Below are positions 54,223 to 64,000 of a stretch of 64,000 bases of DNA, in pieces. The translations under genes and the position numbers were made by a program. The stretch is from Galerina marginata (Eukaryota; Basidiomycota; Agaricomycetes; Agaricales; Galerinaceae). Position 1 is the stretch's first letter. Each line of letters begins with the position of its first letter. Below the pieces are notes generated by a model. It saw nothing but the letters and a program-made list of their open reading frames with translations. It ran no database searches and had not been told where the DNA came from. Location: positions 1,240,001 through 1,304,000 of the forward strand of contig JAECYW010000003.1 of NCBI GenBank assembly GCA_023014335.1. The letters run 5' to 3'.

Positions 54223-56510
54223 ATGAGTAGTCAAGGCCAGCCAGACCAGCCAGAGGCGAATACGACGGGTGCAGCACAGTATCATCAATTCACCGATACG
54301 AATCACTACAACAGGCGAGTCCACAATTTAGCGGTTTCTGAACGTCGCGATTTCGGTCATCGTTAATCCGTTTTTCTTTTCGGTTCATAGGCAATTTCAA
54401 GCAATTCTCATGCTTGAACGAGGCGGGTCCAGCACTTCGGGCTCGTCGGTTGACACCGCCGACAGCGTTCATCAAGCAGAAGCGCAGCCACAGGACAGTG
54501 TAAGCCCGTTCAGTTCCATTATAAATACAATCTTACAGAACACAATCAGTCTACGGTTGCAGGATCGACCCACCAGCACTTTGGGAATACAATTCATGAC
54601 TATCGAATGAACGAGGCTTATCCTCCCCAGAACCATCCGGTTTCTGCATATGCGCAACCTCCGCCTCCCACTGCCGGTAGCTACGCAGGCAGGCCAGCTG
54701 TCCAGGCCCACGCCCCCACTGAGGCAAGCCAAGGACCTGTCCCTCCACCGCCCACCTCAAATGAATCGCATGATCTTTCCGGAGCTCGTAGCTATGCTCA
54801 GGCTGGCGACCCAGCTTTCTATGGCCACACCCAAGCTCAGGCAATTGAAGGCACTATTGCGGACTATTGGCAGTTCCTGCAGACACACGGCGTACTTGTC
54901 CCGAACCCCTCAAGCCACCCTCAGGTAGGGAGCGCACACCCTGTGCCGCCCATTAACCGCGGAAATCAATTTCCAACTGGGGCCTACTACCCTCAGGTTG
55001 GGGGCGCACCCCCTGTGCCGCCAGCAAATCCAGAAGCGCCCGTTCCCGTTACCCACACTTATGGCTACCCTCACATTGGTGCACACCCGGGGCAACAATA
55101 TCTCATGCAACACATCCGAGTACCGATCCCGGCGAATACTTATGGATACCCTCAGGTAGGAGGCGCGCCTACTTTAGCGTATGACCAACCCAATATCTCG
55201 CCCGTACCTCCTTCCGCACCCATACCTCCTCCTTCCGCACCCGCACCTCCTCCTTCCACACCCATATCTCCTCCTTCCGCACCCGTACCTCCTCCTTCCG
55301 CACCCAAACCCACAACCTCCAAACGCCCGGCTGCATCCTCCAAACCCGCGGCCTCATCCTCCAAACCTCGGGGTTCACGGAGTGTTCAAGGCGTGCAGGA
55401 TATGATATTCGTTGCGGAAGACCCAACGGCTAAGAAAGCTAGGAGCTGCCCATCAGTTAAAGCACTGGCCGCCGTCGCAAAGGAAGTGGCCGTTATGGAC
55501 GAAGAATACATTACCTGGGCCTCTGGTCACCTGGAGGGTGAACTGTTCATGAATGGTGTTATCTTTGTTCCGGACGAAGTAAAACCCTCAACCATTTGGG
55601 CGTGGAGCTTGGAGACGACGCACGATGCTACTAAGGCCCGCTTTCCCAACGCTACGATACCCTCGGCAGTATCCTTCCAGTTCATAGTGAGACTCGGCAT
55701 TCATACGCCTTGTGAAGCGCTAACCAATATTACTTTTCTAGCTAATGAACAGTATGAAAGGGAGAGCCGAGAATGTGATGGAGTTATGCAAGGATACGGT
55801 AATTTCTCACTTCCACCTAGACTGTTACAAACCAGAGGAGATCAGAAGACTTCCAATTATGAAAAAGCTCAACCACATGCGTCATTGCCACCTTAGAGCT
55901 GCAGACAGACGCGTAAGTTATATTGCTAAGTGGTTTACAACTACTCACCGAAAAATTTATAGGGTTACCGTCGTCACTTCAATCATGACGTCTGCAAAGA
56001 ATTTCTCCTTGCCCTTGTGTTTGACTCAGACAATGCTATATGGGCTCTTCACCCAGAATGTTTCAGTGGTATCTTTACCTTCAATGAGCGCCAAGTCGGT
56101 TGGGGTCACATATGTGTATTTATTCTTTCTTTTCCTGTCTAATTGTCTTTGTATGCTGACTTGATTTGGCGTTTGTTGAAAGGTTCTTCGAATCCTCAAA
56201 GCATATAAGACCGGGTATTATGTCCACTTTGATGCCCACCAATTCTACATCAGAACACTTCCCCGTTACCTGGCTGAGCTCAATCGCGCGAAAGCCGTTC
56301 CATACGCGAGAGACTGCCTTGACGAAATGTACAAGGACTGGTACTTTGAGGGAACGTAAGTCTAATTCTCTATATTTTCCATCGAGGCCACCTTTGACAC
56401 GAAAATCTAGCTTAATGGCACGCACCCTTATGGTCGAACGATCCTACGAGCCTCAGCTCCTCTCAGACACTGCTGACGAAGACGAAGACATGATGGTGGA
56501 CCAGTACTAG
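54223..56510 (+). CDS. proline-rich protein with C-terminal DUF6532-like domain
   Basis: The ATG at 54223 starts MSSQGQPDQPEAN. Exon 1 ends at 54314 at a GC-AG intron; exon 2 starts at 54391. The third exon covers the long Pro/Tyr-rich region (repeats of the type YGYPQVGGAP and PPPSAP, 54600-55330), followed by a Lys/Ser patch and a folded start (VKALAAVAKEVAVMDEEYI). Later exons encode MKGRAENVMELCKDTVISHF, GYRRHFNHDVCKEFLLALVF and FSGIFTFNERQVG, then ILKAYKTGYYVHFDAHQFYI. This matches the helical layout of basidiomycete DUF6532 proteins (HP-x-F ... IP ... W/YxTG). The last exon ends in an acidic tail (DTADEDEDMMVDQY) at a TAG at 56508-56510. No activity is known for DUF6532. The Pro-rich repeats suggest a disordered interaction arm. 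Some middle exon borders are approximate. Confidence 0.65.
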
Positions 56511-56727
56511 GGAGATTTTGCAGCTTGTGTTCATCTCATAAGTCGTTATTGTCGTTGCTTGTCATAAATTTGCCATGTTCTGTTTGTAATACGCTATATT
56601 TTGTAACCCGTCATATGTCCCTCGCTATACTGAAATACAAGTCATCATAACCACGATGTCTATCTTTCCGCATTTTCTGCAGGTGAATGCGGGTGCGCTT
56701 TCTGCCTATCGAAATCAGGGGCCAGTG

Positions 56728-56776
56728 TCACCGACACTCACCTAAAACCTTCGAAAATGAGTGTCGGAGACACTCA
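56728..56776. repeat. GAGTGTC-type palindrome cluster, left
   Basis: Contains GTGTCACCGACAC and the perfect hairpin TGAGTGTC/GACACTCA (56758-56776, 3-nt loop). More GAGTG/CACTC motifs follow up to 56845. Confidence 0.5.
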
Positions 56777-59740
56777 ATCCTGATCCAAAAAAAATGAGTG
56801 TTTAATTCACTAGTCCCGCCACGAGTGAGTGCCGTATTCACTCATTGTTTCCTGAGTTGTTTTGCGGTCAAAAGGTTTGTTGCATTGACCGCTTACTACC
56901 TCCTGATTCATAGTTTGCACTTTATAGGGTCAAAGTCGCTGTAGATTCTAAAATACTGTGTTCACAGAGAATTTCATCCAACTTCAGTGCCAGACCGGTC
57001 AATAAGACCCCATTGGCCCTGAAAACAAGTCCAACATGGGCAAAATTTGCTTGAACGTTCATAATTAGTGGCACGGTTGTGGTGGTATAAATGTGGTCGG
57101 GTAGCAGCTAAGCAGAGGAAATGTTGGCAAATAAGGCCTCGCTGATGCACCCAAGACGTCGATTGACGTGTGGGAGACTATCTGCGAGGGTTTATGTACT
57201 GCGCCAACTAATCATGACGCGCGGGTAACATAGCCGCATGTTCTGAATACGACGACAGCGTTGGTTGGTGGATTGCTGCAAACACAACAATGTCAACCCA
57301 TCACTGCTCTCGCATGTCGCCCACACCAGGGATGTGTCAGCACCAACCTTCAGGCCTTCAGGATCCAGATTAGCAAATTATTGCAGGAGACGCAGGAAGG
57401 GGTGGGTGTAACGAGCAATGTCCTGCATGGAAAACGAAAGGGTGAGTAAGTAGCTACGTTCTAGCTGTGAATGGTGGGCTGCAACGTACATGGTACCTTT
57501 GCCCGGGCCTTTTCGTGCTACCCTACTACACCATATTGTGCCTCATTACCACATATCGTGCTTTTGAGGTCGTCATTGTCATGATTGTTGGCGGTGATGG
57601 CCAGGGCGGAGGTTGAGTTAGACGATGTAATCGTAGTGAGAGGAAAGGAAGCCGTCCGATGCTGCATGCCGAACTTGAAGGTACCCTGCTACCCACCTCA
57701 CAGATACAGGTTTGGTCTGGATACAGATTTTGGTACCCGTACCCGTACGCTCGTTACCCGTAGACAATACCTGTGTGGATTTCCATACCAGTGTCGATCA
57801 CTCGCAAAAAAAGACAATCCCTGGGGAGAAAACCTGATATTGCAAAATTTTAGCATCCTGTACAATGAAGACCGGGTAGGTCGAGACGAGTGGTGCAGTT
57901 GTGAGCATGAGCAGAGGTCTTCTAGAGCGTGGGGATCCATACAATAGCTCGGAAGATGCAGTACATACTTAGGATAGTGGAAGTGGAAGCCATCTGGCAT
58001 CGATTCAACTTAGAGCGTTGAACTTCGGCGGGTGACGTCATGTGACGGCTGTGACATCATTGTGATTATGTTGCCGGAACGTTGCCGGAACGCTGTCTCT
58101 TCTCTTTCTCTTCAACCACCACCACCGCCATGATATCCCCTGCTCGCGGGTCACTACCTCGCCTGTCGTACGTACAACTGCTTTTTCTTTCCTGTGTGAC
58201 TCTCTTTGGATGTTGACGAAGAGGCTACGCTGGCTGGTGCCGTTGCAGGGTTGACTGGTTTGGCCAATAGGGTAGTCCTCGACTTGGGCCGTATTTCTCA
58301 ACGATTCAGCACTTATGATCTTCGTATGAAAATCGCATTGGCTGGAATCAGGATCGGGTAAGCTCGCTCTTACTACAAAGACCCGTATACTTTGACAAAT
58401 CTACGGTTTTAGTGAGTATCTTCCCATTTCCTTGATGCGGGTCAAGGTCTAATGTGTTCTATTCCAGGTCAATCCCGGACATTTCCATCCTTCATCCACC
58501 TAGCACCAACTGGTATGTTCACGTCTCCTTAGAGCATTAATAACGCGCATATATTCACCTAAAGTTGCAGATATATCTCCAATGGACTTTTGTTTATATC
58601 GATTCGAACCTAACCCCCTTAGTGAGAAAATCTTGCTTTGAAGGAGCTTTCCTGTCCAGCACATAGTTCTCGGCTCGTCCTCCCTCCCCAGCCTTCACCC
58701 TCACTCACCTCATACCTGTTTACAGCCATGCCCCGCAGAGACCGCCTAACCCCCTCACCGACAACATCCAGTACTCGCCCGCCGTCGTATTTCACAAGAT
58801 CAATGGCGGCTACGAAGTTCCTGAAGTTCTCGCCGCGGAAGGTGCATGCTCAGCCAGCCATTTGGGTTTATCCGATCATACGAAAAGGTCGACACAATAC
58901 TGACGACGGGCGGGCCTTGTTGCTTCTCCGTCTTTAACATACCCAGTGTTCCGCATCCACTCAAAGTTTTGTACTCCTTCCCAACTTCCAGGTTTCTGAA
59001 GCACTCGGTCAATTCGTTACGATCGGGTCCTTGGCCTGAAACCCCCGATGGCACCGATTTTCCTCCAGTAAGTCATAGTCTTTGATCGTGATTTTTGAGT
59101 TGATATCTTGTTATCCAGCTCGTATCCAGCCATCGCAAAGTTCAACAAGAAGCCACCATGGGCCGGTGAAACAAGAAGGCCAGTTATATGCTTTTCCCCT
59201 CACTGCGTATTCTTGATTACTATGTCGCAACCACCAAACGGCAAGTGCTTGCCTGTGATCCCGACGATGAGAAACGCGGAAAGAAACTTGAAAAGTCGAA
59301 GCTCAAGCAAGAGATGGATGAGTCCGAAGCCGCACTACGAAAGCCTCAGACGTACATTTCCCGGTCTGACTCGTGACAGCTTATTTCTTCATCAACAATG
59401 CTGACCGCCATATGATCAGCACCGCTTCACAGTCGCCAAATTGCTCCCTAACGTGAGTGCTAACTTACAAGCGATTCTTTATTTTTGCTCTCATATTCTT
59501 GCTTCGTGATTTCAAGTTCCTGCTTCTAGTGTCTAGTTTTTCGTATGCTAGATCTGCTATGTTTCTGCTTGCTATTCCTGTCCAGCTTGCTCTGGCCTCT
59601 CAGGCCAGGCTCGGAGGCTCCCATCCTGTTTGTCAAGCCTTTCTGTACCATCATTCCACAATACAATTGATGAATTACTAAACCGCCGCTACAAGTGAGA
59701 CTGAGAAGCTCCATCCTGAGTGCGCTGAATACCACAAGAT

Positions 59741-59775
59741 CAAGATGAGTGACAAAGCCAACGACACTCATCTTG
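59741..59775. repeat. GAGTGTC-type palindrome cluster, right
   Basis: Perfect 11-bp arms CAAGATGAGTG (59741-59751) and CACTCATCTTG (59765-59775) with a 13-nt loop. Further GACACTC/GAGTGTC copies run to 59835. Confidence 0.5.
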
Positions 59776-60673
59776 CGTGAAAATGTCCCGTCGGTATCTT
59801 GAGTGCACTTATGACACTCAGCACTCACGATGAGTGTCCTTAACACGGATCATACTGTGCTTCCAACACTGATTATAAGTGCTTTTCCTTCCCACGTTGG
59901 CCAACGTGTATTCATTGTCAGGTAAACAAATCTTAATTATTTCGCTTCAGCTAGAATCCAGCAAGTGGGCATGAGACGCACGCGATCGCTAGTATGAGTC
60001 AAAATCATTTGTACTCGCCGTCCTTTTATTAAACGCGGTCCGAATCTGTGTTACTTCTACCAGTCGAACCTGTCTTAACCCATACCCCTCGGCCGCGGTG
60101 GACGGCCCAGGCTATGGGTTATCGGATGTTATGGGTTACGAGAGGTCAATCTTGGGGTAAATTTCGATTTGGTAGCGGCCGAAACCTATGGGTTGGGTTA
60201 TGACAGGTTCGACTGTACAAGTCCCACGTCAGCGCGTCAGCTGTCAGTCCAGTCCTGCCTAAAATGGAATTGGAAGTGAGTCCTAAAATGGAACTTTAGC
60301 CATTGATATATTGGGCGATCTTATGAGATTATTATAGCCGTGGAGAATTTGTGTCGAACCCTTCACATCTATATGATTTGGTCAGGTAAGCTGCATGGCA
60401 CATAGGTCCATGCGGTGTAATTGAATACCAGTTTCCTGAAATCGATGGCATGGGACCGGCATTACCACAACTTTAAGTGCTGGGATTTATTCCCAAATAG
60501 GTCCTACAGCCTTTCCCTGTTCCACTACATCGCCGTTGACGCAGCTTAGACTTATTAATAACTGGGAAATGTTTCAAGAACTTCCTTCCTCCAACCGCTG
60601 AAAGTTGAAGTCCGTGTACAGCTCCAAAACACATTGATCAGAAGAGACGCATTTCGCCCACGAGACCTTCACT

Positions 60674-62542
60674 ATGCGACAATTCAACTTTATGGGACTC
60701 CACTCTACCGATGTAAGCTTAGTTCCTCGCTTTTTCAGCTTCTGACAAAATATAGGAGCTGGGCATGGTTCGTTACAGAACATATAATACCAAGTACCAT
60801 GGTATTACGTCCATCAAAATTCAACCCGAAGGAGGAAGTCTTCTAGCTGCCGCCAGTAAGTCATTCATTGTCATTGGCCACCAGAAACATACTCTTATGC
60901 ATTCCCAGACGAACTAGGGAGCATTTTTTTATATGACATTGCCGCAGAAACCAATCTTCCTCAGCAATTCAAGGTCCTCAGCTACGAATTCGGTGGCATA
61001 ACCGAGATATTTTGGGTGTCAGCCGACATTGTGGTCTTTGGAACCACTCGTGGGCACCTTGTGGTATTCAATTTGAAGAACGAGGCTGTGAGTAAACACT
61101 ATTTACTACCCTTCAGCCATTACTACCCTCTAACACATCTACAGAGACGTCTTTTTGAGGTTTGTAAAGTCAAAGCTCACGGAGATGGAGCTTGTTTGGT
61201 AGCTGTGCAATCCATCGACTTCTGCGCAAACACCAACTGCCTTGTCTCGGTTGGACAAGGTGTAGGGAGTGTCCGTATTTGGGACGTTGCGAGTAATGGT
61301 ATGTCAAAAATTTCTTGATTAAAACATTGCCGACTTACAGTCTCTTCGAGGGGTGCTTACGTCGAGGGCCGTGCCTAGTCCTACTGCCTTTCGTGAACCA
61401 CGATTCGTTACCTTCCTGGGAAATGGTTCCCATGTCCTGGTTGGGTTCTTTGAACACGCCTTGATGTATGTACTCCTTTTAAGATATTTGATATTTTCTA
61501 AATAGGCACCAACCTAGGCAAAAGTTTTCAGTTGAGCCATGGGCGTTGGAGGAGGAACACACGCTAGGTCAAAACCATGGAGCAACCGACCAAAGGCAGC
61601 TGTAAGAAGTAACGTCTGTTCATTACCCTTCCAGCTACACTAACTGGCTGGCTTTAGTGGAAATGCTATCCTGCTCCCAGACGGTCGTCTGCTTGTTTTG
61701 AATCTCAAGGACGGTTTTGATATTTATGAAACAACAAAGTTCAGTACCATATGTTCTGGGCGGTATGCAGTCAACTTTTGCTGCTCGCAAGGCGTATCTA
61801 CACTTCGTAATGGCAGTTATGTTGTTGCTTTATCAACTAAAGGGCGTCTTAAAATTTACTGGACCCGAGAGAATGAAGTATGCTTTGTGGCTACAATCAA
61901 ACTACCTGGTATGTTCTCAAGTATCTTTGGTGTTTCTTTAGACTCAATAAAGTTACGCAGGCAGTAGGGTTGATGCCCAAGCTATCCATGTCTGTAACTC
62001 GATTTTTTGGCCTATATTGAGGGTGCTGACGAAAAGACAGGCCACTAGCTTTAACAATCGTGACGTCATCGCAGCTGCGTCTTCTGTTGACGGGGAAGAG
62101 AGCTCGATCACGGTTTGGATGGTAAGCTTTTTCATTGAATTTAGATGCCCGTCTGATATTATTATACCAACTATAGGATGGCGCTCACTGTATGAAAGGT
62201 TCCTCATCATCAGCCCGCGGTGAATATTCTACGGCTCAGATTGTCCTGCTCTCTGTCCTGGTTTATATTCTCTGTCAACTCTTGACATCCCAGCTTTTAC
62301 TTCCAAATCTGGCTTTCCTTTCCTCCCCACTGGGAGGACAGGCTTTGGATTTGAAGAAAGGAGAGACTGATGAGGGCCCTCCCTCCGATGAGGCCGATGT
62401 AGGAAGAGTGATAGAAGACTTTGCATTTAACCCAAAATCCACTCCATCTACGGCCCTTGCGGATGGATCTCTATCCCTCGTCGTTCGACCTCTTGCACAA
62501 AGCCGTCGCGCGAAGGTCCACTTACCTGGGCTCGTTAACTAA
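60674..62542 (+). CDS. beta-propeller (WD40-like) protein with C-terminal membrane helix
   Basis: The ATG at 60674 begins MRQFNFMGLHSTD (exon 1, 60674-60712). Exon 2 (60756-60855) and exon 3 (60909-61087) join in phase to give HGITSIKIQPEGGSLLAAAN followed by ELGSIFLYDI, then IVVFGTTRGHLVVFNLKNE. Later exons give TNCLVSVGQGVGSVRIWDVA (a classical WD blade), VTFLGNGSHVLVGFFE, NAILLPDGRLLVLNLKDGF, YVVALSTKGRLKIYW and SSVDGEESSITVWM. The last exon encodes a long hydrophobic segment (AQIVLLSVLVYILCQLLTSQ...), then an acidic tail ending at 62542. It shares the layout propeller plus C-terminal membrane helix with 26804-28436, though the tail after the helix is much longer (about 80 residues). Ligand and role are unknown. 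Confidence 0.65.
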
Positions 62543-64000
62543 GGTGTGGGATACATACCAAGCATGGCTTTATTTGAAATTAACACAAAGCCGCAATAGA
62601 CTCAGCGCGACTGATGAATGTCATTTTTTTCTATTAAATACTCGAATACCATGCATGATCTTATCGCGCGTTCCATATCTTGAAATACTGGTCCATTAAT
62701 TGTCAAATTTTTTATCATATTCAATCGGCGTGCCCGAAGCGCACGGCCACAAGTGCCTAGGCCCAAGGTCAAGGTCAAGCTTCAAGCTCAATATGAGCTT
62801 GGCAAGACGCACGAAGGCTAATAATCAGCGACTGTTTGTTGGAGCCCATGACGCCAAACAAACTTGACCTTGTTTTTCCGTCTCACTGTCCTTGGCGTTA
62901 GCAATTTGTGCTGCGACGATATATTACTTAAGAGCCGTCGATGCCTCGACATGCCCGACCAATTCTTTTCTCAACCTACATCCCAGAATGCAAACCCTCG
63001 AGCCCCAGCATCAGTACTCTCGAAGTAGTGGCTGGTTTTTCTCTTCATTGATCGAGCTACTTTCCCTTCCTCCCGGCTTTGACGGCCTCGATGACGTTTC
63101 GAAGCCTTCTCTGGAAACGGAAGTCAACCTTCGGATGGCGTTTGCTACCGAGCCCCTTGATCCCAGCTTAGATGACCCCTTCGTTGGGCTGCTGGACGTA
63201 TTCTGTTGACCCAGAGATGTCGCGGTAACCCCAGAGGAGCTCGCTTCTCTACTTCAGGCGCTTTACGTCTTATGGACTGGACCAACGCCATCGCCGCTGC
63301 GTTTCCGAAATCTTGAAGGTCAAGCTAAACAAAATATCTGATCAGGTATTGCTTTGAGAGCTACGAAAAAAAACGGTGGTAGTTACACCATTAGCCGGAC
63401 TACGATCGTATGTCTTCGCCATATCTGTCAACTTGGCGATAAAAAGGATCGAGACCATTTGGCTATAGCGGACGGGTGGATTGGCAGTGCCAACGACAAC
63501 ATTTAAAACCTTCACGGATCTGAGGCTTAAATCGGGCGCCGGTGATTTTTCCTCGGGCTGCCGTGAGGTTTGCTTGGCGTGAAAATATTTCAATTCATCT
63601 ATGTTCCTGTAGCTAGCTGTAATGTACTCAGCCTTCTGCACTAACAAAGCGATAAATGTCGCCTTGTACCTTCTATTCCTGCGAGCGGCTTCAGCAGAGC
63701 TCCCTCTATTCAGAACGCGCTTCTCTACTCCTTCAAGCTTGCCATAGTCTGATGAAGCCATCTCAGCTGACTGGGCAACACAATTAGCTGCCTAGTCATT
63801 CCCCCTGGATCCTCGTCAGCCGCAGTTTTATGCCGTGTAAGAACAGTTCATGAAAGCACGAAAAGAGAGGTTGTGGGTCTTGATCTTATTCAAGTTGGCA
63901 GCGGCTGGGCTTGCACGTGAGCGCACACAGCCACATTCGCACGACCCGGACCAGTTGATATTACGGATTTCTCCGCTGTGCGCCCCCTGGTATGAGTCAC
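62543..64000. other. 3' edge, no assignable gene
   Basis: A plus-strand frame (62892-63209) and a minus-strand frame (63342-63761, start MASSDYGKLEGVEKRVLNRG) are open, but neither shows a domain. Either could be an exon of a gene continuing beyond the window. Confidence 0.3.
62764..62872. repeat. inverted repeat with inner hairpin
   Basis: CAAGGTCAAG occurs twice, overlapping, at 62764-62779. Its reverse complement CTTGACCTTG is at 62863-62872. Between them is AAGCTCA/TGAGCTT with a 3-nt loop. This may be a decayed foldback element of about 110 bp. Confidence 0.4.

Larger units (their letters stand above)
56511..60673. other. repeat-rich intergenic region
   Basis: No complete gene is supported over about 4.1 kb. 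It contains two clusters of GAGTGTC/GACACTC palindromes (56728-56835 and 59741-59835). Between 58700 and 59400 some frames look formerly coding (HAQPAIWVYPIIRKG near 58850, CDPDDEKRGKKLEKSKLKQE near 59250), but they are broken and unidentified. Confidence 0.35.

Noticed and set aside
10855..57760. ACGGGT/ACCCGT runs near 10859 and 57735 as telomere-like or related repeats
   Set aside because: Only two or three short units at each place, not the fungal telomere repeat TTAGGG, and flanks are unrelated.
63342..63761. A 139-aa minus-strand protein starting MASSDYGKLEG
   Set aside because: An open frame with an ATG but no domain, intron pattern or promoter motif; left as unresolved.
1..64000. CRISPR array, prokaryotic operons or Shine-Dalgarno sites
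   Set aside because: Introns and gene families show a eukaryotic (fungal) nuclear sequence; no regular direct repeats with unique spacers were seen.

Overview
The window looks like nuclear DNA of a mushroom-forming basidiomycete (Agaricomycetes). Genes are cut by many short introns, mostly 45-60 bp, with GT-AG ends (two are GC-AG) and CTNA-type branch sites. The recognisable families are typical of that group: DUF6699, DUF6532, JmjC proteins, hAT, pogo/DDE-1 and Plavaka-like transposases, and beta-propeller proteins. No ribosomal RNA gene, tRNA gene or CRISPR array was found. All calls come from reading the sequence; no database was searched.

Layout. 1-11 kb: the 3' end of an unknown gene, a DUF6699 gene, a diverged repeat pair with a conserved hairpin, relics of Plavaka-like and hAT/DUF659 transposases, and copy 1 of a small coiled-coil gene. 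11.4-21.5 kb: a JmjC gene on the minus strand, split by an 8,087-bp LTR element with two 459-bp LTRs (identical by eye), a 5-bp target duplication, a primer-binding site and a polypurine tract. This element has no visible gag, protease, reverse transcriptase or integrase. It carries one open frame of about 2,096 codons with reiterated modules. 21.7-31.6 kb: a beta-propeller gene, a dead pogo/DDE-1 transposase, a beta-propeller gene with a C-terminal membrane helix, and a compact 338-aa dynamin-like GTPase, also ending in a hydrophobic helix. 32-38 kb: unresolved sequence, a perfect 61-bp-arm palindrome whose right part looks like a template-switch patch, a small 219-aa gene and a gene with a SAP-like motif. 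39-46 kb: a frameshifted hAT transposase and a decayed member of an Agaricomycete multicopy family with a PHD-like finger. 46-56.5 kb: a four-copy minisatellite, a 290-aa unknown gene, a gene with a degenerate J-like C-terminus, a duplicated segment with deletions, copy 2 of the coiled-coil gene, and a proline-rich DUF6532 gene. 56.5-64 kb: repeat-rich intergenic DNA and a second beta-propeller gene with a C-terminal membrane helix.

How it fits together. This is a transposon-rich accessory region. Few genes have housekeeping character and many sequences are broken. There is no sign of a metabolic cluster. The most unusual object is the young LTR element with a giant non-pol reading frame, inserted in a JmjC exon so that the iron-binding triad is separated. 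The two beta-propeller genes and the mini-dynamin share a predicted C-terminal membrane anchor; a functional link between them is inference only.
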